Positions 5,952 to 14,164 of a stretch of 23,499 bases of DNA are shown piece by piece (position 1 is the stretch's first letter; each line of letters opens with the position of its first letter). The stretch lies in NCBI GenBank assembly GCA_004553545.1, contig SFLD01000028.1, positions 1 through 23,499 of the forward strand, read 5' to 3'. This stretch comes from Clostridiales bacterium (GTDB lineage Bacteria > Bacillota > Clostridia > Oscillospirales > Oscillospiraceae). The notes under the pieces are model-generated. The model was given only the letters and a program-made list of their open reading frames with translations, did no database searches and was not told the origin of the DNA. Made by a program: the position numbers and the translations under genes.

Positions 5952-7871
5952 ATGGCTGAAAAGAACAACCAGGCCCAGCCGGAGCTGAGCCTTTCCGAGC
6001 AGACCCGCATCCGCCGGGAAAAGCTGGCGGCCCTGCAGCAGGCGGGCCAGGACCCCTTTGAGATCACCCGCTTTGACTGGGACGCCACCTCTCAGCAGAT
6101 CAAGGACAATTTTGACGCCATGGAGGGCAAGGCCGTGAAGGTGGCCGGCCGTCTCATGAGCAAGCGCGGCATGGGCAAGGTCAGCTTCTGCGACCTGCAG
6201 GACCGGGATGGCCGCATCCAGCTCTACGCCCGCCAGGACGAGATGGACGAGGAAGTCTATCAGAAGTTCAAGAAGTTCGACATCGGCGACATCGTGGGCG
6301 TCGAGGGAGAGGTCTTTCGCACCCAGCGGGGGGAGATGAGCGTCCGGGCTCACAATATCATCCTGCTGAGCAAGTCTCTGCTGCCCCTGCCGGAGAAGTT
6401 CCACGGCCTGCAGGACAAGGAGCTCCGCTTCCGCCAGCGCTATGTGGACCTGATGGTGAATCCCGAGGTGAAGCGCAACTTCGTCATCCGCTCCCAGTTC
6501 ATCAAGCATCTGCGGGATTACCTGGACGGCATGGGCTACATCGAGGTGGAGACCCCGGTGCTGAATACCATCGCCGGCGGCGCCGCCGCCCGGCCCTTCA
6601 TCACCCACCACAATACCCTGGATATCGACATGTACATGCGCATCGCCACGGAGCTGCCCCTGAAGCGGCTCATCGTGGGCGGCATGGACCGGGTCTATGA
6701 GATCGGCCGCATCTTCCGCAACGAGGGCATGGACCCCAAGCACAACCCGGAGTTCACCACCGTGGAGCTCTATCAGGCCTACGCCGATTTCCACACCATG
6801 ATGGACATCGCCGAGGGCGTGTACACCACCTTCGCCCAGAAGTACCTCGGCACCTATGAGCTGGAGTGGATGGGCGAGAAGATCGACCTGACCCCCGGCT
6901 GGCCCCGCATGACCATGGTGGAGGCCGTGCGGAAGTACGTGGGCATCGACTTTGACGCCATCACGGATGACGCTGAGGCCGTGGCCGCCGCCAAGGAAAA
7001 GGGCGTGGAGCTGGCGGACGCCGCCGAGAAGACCTGGGGCAACGCCCTCTACGCCTGCTTCGACCAGAAGGTGGAGGAGCACCTGGTGCAGCCCACCTTC
7101 ATCACCATGTACCCGGTGGAGGTCAGCCCCCTCACCAAGCGCAGCCCCAATGACCCCCGGCTCACCGAGCGGTTTGAGTTCTTCATCTGCCGCAGCGAGA
7201 TGGGCAACGCCTACTCCGAGCTCAATGACCCCATCGACCAGCGTCGGCGCTTTGAGAAGCAGGCCGAGCAGCGGGAGCGGGGCGACGACGAGACCGAGAT
7301 GCTGGACGAGGATTTCCTCACCGCCATGGAGTACGGCATGCCCCCCACCGGCGGCCTGGGCATGGGCATCGACCGGGCCGTGATGCTCTTCACCGGCACG
7401 GACACCATCCGGGAGGTCATCCTCTTCCCGACCATGAAGCCCCAGGGCGAGGTGAAGACCGCGCCCAAGGCCGCCCCCAAGGCGGAGGAGAAGATCGATT
7501 TCTCCAAGGTGGAGATCGAGCCGCTGTTCCGTGACTTCGTGGATTTTGAGACCTTCAGCAAGTCCGATTTCCGGGCGGTGAAGGTGAAGGCCTGCGAGGC
7601 CGTGAAGAAGAGCAAAAAGCTCCTGAAGTTCACCCTGGACGACGGCAGCGGAGAGGACCGGGTGATCCTCAGCGGCATCCACGAGTACTACGAGCCGGAG
7701 GAGCTGGTGGGCAAGACCTGCATCGCCATCACCAACCTGCCGCCGAGAGCCATGATGGGCATCGATTCCTGCGGCATGCTGATCTCCGCCGTGCATCACG
7801 AGGAGGGCGCCGAGCGGCTGCACCTTCTGATGGTGGACGAGCACATCCCGGCGGGGGCCAAGCTCTACTGA
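5952..7871 (+). CDS. lysS: Lysyl-tRNA synthetase (class II) with C-terminal tRNA-binding domain
   Basis: A 639-residue enzyme that charges tRNA-Lys. The N-terminal OB-fold anticodon domain spans about residues 55-150 and the class II catalytic core about 165-497. Motif 2 shows as GRIFRNEGMDPKHNPEFTTVE and motif 3 as GGLGMGIDRAVMLFTG, ending in the usual ILFPTMKP. Ordinary bacterial LysRS ends there, at about 490-500 residues. Here a Lys/Ala/Pro linker (about 498-520) leads to a further domain of about 110 residues at 528-639, with KSKKLLKFTLDDG, VILSGIHEYYEPEELVG and NLPPRAMMGIDSCGMLIS. These match the Trbp111/EMAP-II type domain found at the C-terminus of many MetRS enzymes, where it binds tRNA and promotes dimerisation. 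A GGAGAAGAG ribosome site precedes the ATG, 11 bases after greA. Confidence 0.96.
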   Translation: MAEKNNQAQPELSLSEQTRIRREKLAALQQAGQDPFEITRFDWDATSQQIKDNFDAMEGKAVKVAGRLMSKRGMGKVSFCDLQDRDGRIQLYARQDEMDEEVYQKFKKFDIGDIVGVEGEVFRTQRGEMSVRAHNIILLSKSLLPLPEKFHGLQDKELRFRQRYVDLMVNPEVKRNFVIRSQFIKHLRDYLDGMGYIEVETPVLNTIAGGAAARPFITHHNTLDIDMYMRIATELPLKRLIVGGMDRVYEIGRIFRNEGMDPKHNPEFTTVELYQAYADFHTMMDIAEGVYTTFAQKYLGTYELEWMGEKIDLTPGWPRMTMVEAVRKYVGIDFDAITDDAEAVAAAKEKGVELADAAEKTWGNALYACFDQKVEEHLVQPTFITMYPVEVSPLTKRSPNDPRLTERFEFFICRSEMGNAYSELNDPIDQRRRFEKQAEQRERGDDETEMLDEDFLTAMEYGMPPTGGLGMGIDRAVMLFTGTDTIREVILFPTMKPQGEVKTAPKAAPKAEEKIDFSKVEIEPLFRDFVDFETFSKSDFRAVKVKACEAVKKSKKLLKFTLDDGSGEDRVILSGIHEYYEPEELVGKTCIAITNLPPRAMMGIDSCGMLISAVHHEEGAERLHLLMVDEHIPAGAKLY

Positions 7872-7888
7872 GACCAAAGACAACCTGC

Positions 7889-7916
7889 GGGGCTTCCCGG
7901 CGTGCCGGGGAGCCCC
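7889..7916 (+). other. Intercistronic hairpin without T tract, lysS-tatD
   Basis: GGGGCTTCCCGGC (7889-7901) pairs with GCCGGGGAGCCCC (7904-7916), 13 pairs with one wobble and a very short loop. It is followed by TGAGAGGTCATT, not a T run, so full termination is unlikely. It may define a processed 3' end or protect the upstream lysS message. Confidence 0.55.
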
Positions 7917-7931
7917 TGAGAGGTCATTGCC

Positions 7932-8822
7932 ATGTATGTTGACAGCCATGTGCATCTTTCCCACCGGCTCTATGACGGGCAGTTCCCCTGCCTGACGCGG
8001 GAGCAGGGGGAGTGGCGCCGTCTGCCGGAGGAGACCCGGGAGGGCCTGGTGGAGGCGCTCCGGGAAGCAGGGGTGACCCTCTGCCTGGAGCCGGGGATCG
8101 ACCTTGCCTCCCTGGACCGGCTGATGGCGCTGGCGGAGCGCTGGCCGGACTTCCTGCTGCCGGCGGTGGGCATCCACCCCACGCGGGCGCCGGGGACGCC
8201 CTGGCGGGCCTGGCATGTGCTGGAAGCCCTCTCCCAGGAGAAGGCGGTGGCCGCCATCGGCGAGCTGGGATTGGATTACCACCTGCCCCGGCGGGAGCAG
8301 CACCGCCTGCGCCAGAAGCTCTGGTTCTGCTGGCAGCTGTCCCTGGCCCACCGGCGGGAGCTGCCCCTGGTCCTGCACATCCGCCAGGCGGATGGGGACG
8401 CCATCCGCATCCTGCGCCGCTATCGGGGGAAGCTCCACGGCGGCGTCTGCCACTGCTTTCAGGGGGATGCCGCCCTGGCCCGGATCTATACTCGGGAGCT
8501 GGGGCTGCACCTTGGCATCGGCGGGGCGCTGCTGCAGACGCCGGAGCGCTGCGCCGCCCTGGAGGCGGCCGTGCGGGAGACCCCGCTGTCCTTCCTCCTG
8601 CTGGAGACGGACGGCCCCTACGTGAAGCCCGCCCGACCGGAGGGGATGGGCTCCAAAGCCTGGCAGAAGACCCGGAACAGCGGGCTCATCCTGCCGGCGG
8701 TGGCGGAGCGGATCGCGGAGCTGAAGGGCGTCCCGCCCCAGACAGTGGCGGAGGCCACCGCTGCCAACGCGCGCCGGCTCTTTTGCCCGGAGGGAGACAG
8801 AGATGGAGTGCTATCGCTTTGA
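7932..8822 (+). CDS. TatD-family metal-dependent hydrolase
   Basis: A 296-residue TIM-barrel hydrolase of the TatD family. Relatives act as metal-dependent 3'-5' exonucleases on DNA or RNA in the cytoplasm. All metal-site motifs are visible: HVH near residue 6 (VDSHVHLS), the glutamate in IGELGLDYHL, the histidine in LVLHIRQAD, CHCFQGD, and the aspartate in LETDGPYVKP. It is some 30 residues longer than typical family members (about 260), with extra sequence just after the first motif (LTREQGEWRRLPEETREGL). An AGAGG site lies about eight bases before the ATG. The 3' end overlaps the corA start by 20 bases, so the two are translationally linked. The exact substrate cannot be assigned. Confidence 0.9.
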   Translation: MYVDSHVHLSHRLYDGQFPCLTREQGEWRRLPEETREGLVEALREAGVTLCLEPGIDLASLDRLMALAERWPDFLLPAVGIHPTRAPGTPWRAWHVLEALSQEKAVAAIGELGLDYHLPRREQHRLRQKLWFCWQLSLAHRRELPLVLHIRQADGDAIRILRRYRGKLHGGVCHCFQGDAALARIYTRELGLHLGIGGALLQTPERCAALEAAVRETPLSFLLLETDGPYVKPARPEGMGSKAWQKTRNSGLILPAVAERIAELKGVPPQTVAEATAANARRLFCPEGDRDGVLSL

Positions 8823-9717
8823 GGAGGGGCTGGTCCCCCTGACAGGGGACATCCCCGGAGAATGGGAGCGGCTTTTGCTGCTGGCAAAACCCGCCGAGCT
8901 GGCGGAACTCCGCCTGCCGGAGGGCGTCACGCCGCCGGAGGTGCCGGAGAACCCCCACGAGTCCCAGTTCTGCTGGCTGCGGGCGGAGAGGAAGGGCATC
9001 TTCGCCCAGATCCGGGTCCCGGCCCTGGGGAAACGGGCGGGGGGACGCTTTGCTTTCTCCTGGCAGGGGAGCAGCCTTCTGGTGCTGGACCCGGAGGGCC
9101 TGGTCTCCGCCTGTGTGAAGGAGATCCGGACCATGCGGCCCCACAACGCCGACGGGGCGGACAACTTTTTAGCGGACCTCTTCATCACGCTGCTGAAGGA
9201 CGACCTGGGCGGGCTTTTACAGCTGGAGACCCGGCTCAGCAACTTGGAGCAGGCGGTGCTGACGGACCAGTCCGGCCGCTTCCTGCACCAGATGAGCGTC
9301 ATCCGGAAGGAGCTGAACCGGGCCAACCGCTTCTACGCCCAGCTGGGGGACTTCGCAAGCTCCCTGCAGGAGTACGCGGGAGACCTTTTTGACACGTTCA
9401 GTGCAAAACGTTTCGACGCCTTCCTCCGGAAGGCGGACGCCCTGCGGGAGGAGACCCGGATGCTCCGGGAGTACGCGAGCCAGATAAGCAGTGAATATCA
9501 GGCCCAGGTGGACATCCAGCAAAACCGGGTCATGAAGCTCCTCACCATCGTGACCACGATCTTTCTGCCGCTTTCGCTCCTGGTGGGGTGGTACGGCATG
9601 AACTTCCAGGGGATGCCGGAGCTTTCCTGGACCTATGGGTACCCGGCGGTCATCGCGGTCTCCGTGCTGCTGGCCGTGGGGCTCATCGTGTATTTCAAAA
9701 GGAAACATTGGTTCTGA
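8803..9717 (+). CDS. corA: CorA-family divalent metal ion transporter
   Basis: A 304-residue membrane channel protein of the CorA family, which forms pentamers for Mg2+ (sometimes Co2+ or Ni2+) uptake. The cytoplasmic alpha/beta domain spans about residues 1-150 and the long stalk helices about 150-250. Two C-terminal membrane helices follow, the first ending in the selectivity motif YGMNFQGMPEL near residue 263, and the protein ends in a short basic tail (YFKRKHWF). Length is normal. GGAGGGAGA lies seven bases before the ATG, which is inside the end of tatD. GMN plus the following loop supports Mg2+ as substrate, but the ion is inferred from the family. Confidence 0.94.
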   Translation: MECYRFEEGLVPLTGDIPGEWERLLLLAKPAELAELRLPEGVTPPEVPENPHESQFCWLRAERKGIFAQIRVPALGKRAGGRFAFSWQGSSLLVLDPEGLVSACVKEIRTMRPHNADGADNFLADLFITLLKDDLGGLLQLETRLSNLEQAVLTDQSGRFLHQMSVIRKELNRANRFYAQLGDFASSLQEYAGDLFDTFSAKRFDAFLRKADALREETRMLREYASQISSEYQAQVDIQQNRVMKLLTIVTTIFLPLSLLVGWYGMNFQGMPELSWTYGYPAVIAVSVLLAVGLIVYFKRKHWF

Positions 9718-9748
9718 GCCACGCTCGGAAGAAAGGAGCCGACAGCCC

Positions 9749-10525
9749 ATGGAGAGCATCACCAGTCGGAGCAACCCGCTCTGCGCCCATCTCCGGAAGC
9801 TGGCGGCTTCCGCGTCCCACCGCCGGGAGAGCGGGGAGTTCCTCTGCGACAGCCCGAAGCTCTTAGAGGAGGTCCTTCTCTGGCGGCGGGAGCTGCTGAA
9901 GACCGTGCTCTGCACGGACCCCGGAAAGCTCCCGGAACTGCCGGAGAGAACGCGGGTCGTGGTGGTACCGGAGAGCCTGATGGAGTACCTCTCCCCGGCC
10001 AGGACGCCCCAGGGCGTCATCTCCCTCTGCCGGAAGCCGGAGGAGGCCCTGCCGGAGACCCTGCCGGGGCGGCGATACGCCTTGCTGGACGGGGTCCAGG
10101 ACCCCGGGAACGTGGGGACCATCCTGCGGACGGCGGACGCCCTCTTCTGCGACGGGCTGCTCCTGGTGGGCGGCTGCGCGGACCCCTGGCAGCCCAAGGC
10201 CGTCCGGGCCAGCATGGGGGCGGTCCTGCGCTGCCCGGTCTGGTCCTGCACGGCGGAGGAGGCCAAGGGGCTTCTTTCCTGCAGCGGCATCCCCCTCTAC
10301 GGGGCGGCGCTGCGGCAGGACACCCTGGACGCCCGGGATATCCCCGAGGGGAAGGCGGCCATCGCCATCGGCAGCGAGGGACGGGGCCTCTCGGCGGAGA
10401 TGCTGGCCCTCTGCGACGCCACGGTGCGCATCCCCATGGCGGAGCACTGTGAGTCGCTGAACGCGGCGGCGGCCGCTGCGGTGCTCCTCTGGGAGCTGGC
10501 GCGGCGGGACGCGCCGGGAAAGTGA
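9749..10525 (+). CDS. TrmH/SpoU-family RNA 2'-O-methyltransferase
   Basis: A 258-residue S-adenosylmethionine-dependent RNA ribose methyltransferase. Residues 1-95 look like the substrate-binding domain seen in RlmB/TsnR-type enzymes. Residues 100-258 form the knotted SPOUT domain, with motif 1 LDGVQDPGNVGTILRTADA, motif 2 AIAIGSEGRGLS and motif 3 VRIPMAEHCESLNAAAAAAVLLWE. The invariant Asn and Arg of motif 1 are present. The start at 9749 follows AAAGGAG by ten bases and avoids a longer frame running back into corA. Target could be a 23S rRNA site as in RlmB, but sequence alone does not separate rRNA from tRNA targets, so no symbol is given. Confidence 0.9.
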   Translation: MESITSRSNPLCAHLRKLAASASHRRESGEFLCDSPKLLEEVLLWRRELLKTVLCTDPGKLPELPERTRVVVVPESLMEYLSPARTPQGVISLCRKPEEALPETLPGRRYALLDGVQDPGNVGTILRTADALFCDGLLLVGGCADPWQPKAVRASMGAVLRCPVWSCTAEEAKGLLSCSGIPLYGAALRQDTLDARDIPEGKAAIAIGSEGRGLSAEMLALCDATVRIPMAEHCESLNAAAAAAVLLWELARRDAPGK

Positions 10526-10532
10526 GGACGGC

Positions 10533-11732
10533 ATGGCGGCACTGAAGTACTGGATCTGGCTCGCGGAGAAGCGGGGCGTGCGGCGGCAGACGAAGCTGGC
10601 GCTGACCCAGCGCTTCGAGACGCCGGAGGAGCTCTACTACGCAGAGACGGACGAGGTCCTGCTCACCGAGGGCATCACCCGGGAGGAGGCCGCAGCCCTG
10701 GAGGACAAGGACCTCCGGCGCGCGGAGGAGATCCTGGAGGTCTGTGAGCGGCAGGACTACCGGATCCTCACCATCGCGGACGCGGCGTATCCCCGGCGGC
10801 TGCGGAACATCTTTGACCCGCCCATCCTGCTCTACTGCCGGGGGCGGCTGCCCCTCATGGACGAGGAGGCGGCCATCGCCGTGGTGGGCACCCGGAGCTA
10901 TACGCCCTACGGGGCCCTCTGCGCCGGGAAGCTGGGGGGCCAGCTGGCGGCGGGCGGCGCCGTCATCGTGACGGGCCTGGCCTACGGCATCGACTCCCTG
11001 GCGGCGAGAGCCGCCCTGCGGAACGGGGGACGGGTGCTGGGGGTCCTGGGCTGCGGGCTGGACGTGGTCTATCCCCGGGGGAGCGAGGAGCTCTACGAGG
11101 ACGTGGCGGCGGCCGGAGCCCTCATCACGGAGTATGCCCCGGGGACCCTGCCCCTCAGCGGGAATTTCCCGGTGCGGAACCGGATCCTATCCGGGCTCTC
11201 CGTGGCCGTTCTGGTGGTGGAGGCCCCGGAGCGCAGCGGTGCACTCATCACCGCGGGTACCGCCCTGGAGCAGGGGCGGGAGGTCTTCGCCGTGCCGGGG
11301 CCCATCGATGCCCCGGGCAGCGTTGGCTGCAACCGGCTTCTCCGGGACGGGGCGGGCCTCGTCAGCGACGGCTGGGACCTGCTGCGGGAGTATGAGGAGC
11401 GCTTTCCGGGCAAGCTGAGGCGGGAGGCCGCCCGGCGGGAGGTGCCGGAGACCCCGGGCTACGAGCGCCGGGAGCAGCAGCGGGAGGCGCAGCGCCGGGA
11501 GACCCGGAAGCTGCCGCCGAGGCTGGATCCCCAGGGTGCGGAGCTGACGGACGACCAGATCGCCCTCCTCCGGACCCTGACGGAGGAGCCCATGCTGGTG
11601 GACGACCTGGTGGAGGCAAGCGGCATCCCCGTGCGGCGGGTGCTCTCGGCCCTCACCATGCTGGAGATCGACGGATATGTGTCCCGGGCGCCGGGCAAGC
11701 GCTACGCCCGGACGGTGACGCTTTCAGAATAA
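10533..11732 (+). CDS. dprA: DNA-processing protein DprA (Smf)
   Basis: A 399-residue DprA. It binds incoming single-stranded DNA and loads RecA during natural transformation; the gene is also widespread in bacteria not known to be transformable. An N-terminal helical domain (about 1-70) is followed by the Rossmann-like core (about 85-290) with VVGTRSYTPYG, VTGLAYGIDSLAARAAL, LGCGLDVVYP, VRNRILSGLS and GALITAGTALEQGREVFAVPG. A charged Arg/Glu-rich linker (about 295-325) joins it to a C-terminal winged helix (about 335-399) of the DprA type. The start follows the previous stop by seven bases, with GAGGA overlapping that stop. The dprA-topA-trmFO order is standard in Firmicutes. Confidence 0.96.
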   Translation: MAALKYWIWLAEKRGVRRQTKLALTQRFETPEELYYAETDEVLLTEGITREEAAALEDKDLRRAEEILEVCERQDYRILTIADAAYPRRLRNIFDPPILLYCRGRLPLMDEEAAIAVVGTRSYTPYGALCAGKLGGQLAAGGAVIVTGLAYGIDSLAARAALRNGGRVLGVLGCGLDVVYPRGSEELYEDVAAAGALITEYAPGTLPLSGNFPVRNRILSGLSVAVLVVEAPERSGALITAGTALEQGREVFAVPGPIDAPGSVGCNRLLRDGAGLVSDGWDLLREYEERFPGKLRREAARREVPETPGYERREQQREAQRRETRKLPPRLDPQGAELTDDQIALLRTLTEEPMLVDDLVEASGIPVRRVLSALTMLEIDGYVSRAPGKRYARTVTLSE

Positions 11733-11736
11733 ATAC

Positions 11737-11758
11737 GCCGCCCGCAAGGCGGGACGGC
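11737..11758 (+). other. Intercistronic hairpin before topA
   Basis: GCCGCCCGC (11737-11745) pairs with GCGGG-A-CGGC (11749-11758), with one bulged A and a three-base loop. No T tract follows; instead AGGAGG of topA begins directly after it. It may modulate translation or RNA stability between dprA and topA. Confidence 0.45.
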
Positions 11759-11769
11759 AGGAGGAAACT

Positions 11770-14103
11770 ATGGCAGAAAAGAGTTTGGTCATCGTGGAGT
11801 CTCCCGCGAAAGCCAAAACCATTGAGAAGTATCTGGGCAAGGATTTTCAGGTGCTGGCCAGCATGGGCCATCTCCGGGACCTGCCCAAAAGCAGCCTCAG
11901 CGTGGACGTGAAGAACGACTTTGAGCCGGTCTATCAGCCCATCAAGGGGAAGGAAGAGATCATCAAGAGCCTGAAAAAGGCCGCGAAGGACGCCGACATG
12001 GTCTATCTCGCCACCGACCCGGACCGGGAGGGCGAGGCCATCTCCTGGCACTTAAAGCAGCTTCTGGACCTGCCGGACGAGAAGACCCGGCGGGTGACCT
12101 TCAACGAGATCACGAAGAACGTGGTGCTGGAGAGCATCCGGGCCCCCCGGGACATCGACCAGAACCTGGTGGACGCCCAGCAGGCCCGGCGCATCCTGGA
12201 CCGGCTGGTGGGCTATGAGATCTCCCCCGTGATGTGGAAGAAGATCAAGCGGGGCCTCTCTGCCGGGCGGGTGCAGTCCGTTGCCACCCGGATGGTGGAC
12301 GACCGGGACCGGGAGATCGACGCCTTCCAGCCGGAGGAGTACTGGACCCTGGACGCGGAGCTTCTGGGCGGGGAGACCGGGAAGACGGCCTTTGCCGCCC
12401 GCTACCACGGGAAGGACGGCAAGAAGGCGGAGCTCCGCTCTCAGGCGGAGGTGGACGCCGTGGTCCGGGAGACGGAGAACGGCATCTTCTCCGTCAAGAG
12501 CGTGAAGCGGACGGACAAGCAGCGCTCCCCCTCGCCGCCCTTCACCACCTCCACCCTGCAGCAGGAGGCCTCCCGCAAGCTGGGGATGACCCCCCGGCGG
12601 ACCATGGCCATCGCCCAGCAGCTCTACGAGGGCGTGGACATCCAGGGCGAGGGCAGCGTGGGCCTTATCACCTACATGCGTACCGACTCTCTGCGCATCA
12701 GTGAGGAGGCCATCGCCGCCGCCAAGGACTTCATCCTCAGCCGCTACGGCAAGGCGTACTATCCCCCAAAAGCCAACCACTACAAGGCCAAGGCCAACGC
12801 CCAGGACGCCCACGAGGCCATCCGCCCCAGCAACGTCCGCTGGACGCCGGAGGACGTGAAGGCCAGCCTCACCGGGGAGCAGTACCGGCTCTATAAGCTC
12901 ATCTGGAGCCGCTTTTTGGCCTGCCAGATGGCCAACGCCGTCTATGACAGCGTCAGCGTGGAGATCCTCAACGGGGAGCACAGCTTCCGGGCCAGCTCCT
13001 CCAGCCTGAAGTTCTCCGGCTACACCGCCGTTTACGAGGAGGGCAAGGACGAGGAGAAGAGCGAGAAGGAGCCCGCCCTGCCCCCCATGGGCGAGGGCGA
13101 GGTCCTGGCGCTGAAGGCATTCCGCCGGGACCAGCACTTCACCCAGCCCCCTGCCCACTATACCGACGCCACCCTCATCCGGGCCATGGAGGAGCAGGGC
13201 ATCGGCCGGCCCTCTACCTACGCCCCCACGGTCTCCACCATCCTGGACCGGCGCTATGTCCGCAAGGAGGGGAAGTACCTCCACATCACGAACCTGGGAC
13301 GGGGCGTCACGGAGTGGATGGAGCGCTACTTCAGCAACATCGAGGATCTGAAGTTCACCGCCCAGATGGAGCGGGAGCTGGACGAGGTGGAGGAGGGCCG
13401 CATCCCCTGGAAGAAGGTCCTCCGGGGCTTCTACGACGGCTTTGAAAAGCGCATCGAGACCGCCCTGGAAGGGGACCGCCAGCCCATCGAGGCGGAGGTC
13501 ACGGAGGAGATCTGCCCGGAGTGCGGGCGGAACCTCGTGGTGAAGAGCGGCCGCTTCGGAGACTTTCTGGCCTGCCCGGGCTATCCCGAGTGCAGCTTCA
13601 CCATGCCCATGGTGGAGGTCATGCCCGGCCGCTGCCCCAAGTGCGGCGGACGGCTTATGAAGCGGGGCGGCACCAGCAAGTCCACCGGCAAGCCCTACAC
13701 CTACTACTGCTGTGAGAACAGCATCGCCCGGAACGGGGAGCCTACCTGCGACTTCCGGACCTTCGACGTGCCGGTGAAGGATGACTGCCCCGTCTGCGGC
13801 CAGACCATGTTCAAGAAGTCCGGCAAGGGCTTCAAGCGGCCCTTCTGCATCAATCCGGCCTGTGAGAACTTTGTGCCGGAGGACAAGCGGGGCTATGTGA
13901 AGAAGACGGCGGAGCCCAAGACGGAGGGCGGCGAGGCGGCCCAGGCGGAGGAGAAGCCCGCCGGGAAGACCGCAGCAAAGACAGCCGCCGCGAAGAAAAC
14001 TGCCGCCAGGAAGACGGCGGCAGCGAGGAAGCCCGCCGCGAAGAAGACCACCAGAAAAACCGCCGCCAAAAAGGCGGAAAAGCCCGCCGGAGACGGCGAA
14101 TGA
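11770..14103 (+). CDS. topA: DNA topoisomerase I
   Basis: A 777-residue type IA topoisomerase that relaxes negative supercoils through a covalent 5'-phosphotyrosine. The N-terminal TOPRIM domain shows VIVESPAKAKTIEKYLG and DPDREGEA. The active-site tyrosine is Tyr302 in ITYMRTDSLRIS. Three four-cysteine zinc modules follow at roughly residues 580-605, 621-660 and 675-698 (CPECG, CPKCGG and CPVCG starts). The last 65 residues or so are a low-complexity Lys/Ala/Thr/Pro tail resembling histone H1, probably a nonspecific DNA-binding extension. AGGAGG lies seven bases before the ATG. A modest terminator follows the gene. Confidence 0.97.
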   Translation: MAEKSLVIVESPAKAKTIEKYLGKDFQVLASMGHLRDLPKSSLSVDVKNDFEPVYQPIKGKEEIIKSLKKAAKDADMVYLATDPDREGEAISWHLKQLLDLPDEKTRRVTFNEITKNVVLESIRAPRDIDQNLVDAQQARRILDRLVGYEISPVMWKKIKRGLSAGRVQSVATRMVDDRDREIDAFQPEEYWTLDAELLGGETGKTAFAARYHGKDGKKAELRSQAEVDAVVRETENGIFSVKSVKRTDKQRSPSPPFTTSTLQQEASRKLGMTPRRTMAIAQQLYEGVDIQGEGSVGLITYMRTDSLRISEEAIAAAKDFILSRYGKAYYPPKANHYKAKANAQDAHEAIRPSNVRWTPEDVKASLTGEQYRLYKLIWSRFLACQMANAVYDSVSVEILNGEHSFRASSSSLKFSGYTAVYEEGKDEEKSEKEPALPPMGEGEVLALKAFRRDQHFTQPPAHYTDATLIRAMEEQGIGRPSTYAPTVSTILDRRYVRKEGKYLHITNLGRGVTEWMERYFSNIEDLKFTAQMERELDEVEEGRIPWKKVLRGFYDGFEKRIETALEGDRQPIEAEVTEEICPECGRNLVVKSGRFGDFLACPGYPECSFTMPMVEVMPGRCPKCGGRLMKRGGTSKSTGKPYTYYCCENSIARNGEPTCDFRTFDVPVKDDCPVCGQTMFKKSGKGFKRPFCINPACENFVPEDKRGYVKKTAEPKTEGGEAAQAEEKPAGKTAAKTAAAKKTAARKTAAARKPAAKKTTRKTAAKKAEKPAGDGE

Positions 14104-14108
14104 GAGGG

Positions 14109-14140
14109 CGCCCTCTGCCGCAAGAGGCAGGGGGCGTTTT
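14109..14140 (+). terminator. Terminator after topA
   Basis: CGCCCTCTGCC (14109-14119) pairs with GGCAGGGGGCG (14126-14136), 11 pairs with one wobble, followed by TTTT. The short T tract may allow read-through into trmFO, for which no separate promoter was found. Confidence 0.75.
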
Positions 14141-14164
14141 CAGAAAGAGAAGGAGGGATACGCC

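Noticed and set aside
5937..8510. An 857-codon open frame on the minus strand
   Set aside because: Antisense shadow of lysS and tatD; no ribosome site, no recognisable motif, and biased residue composition.
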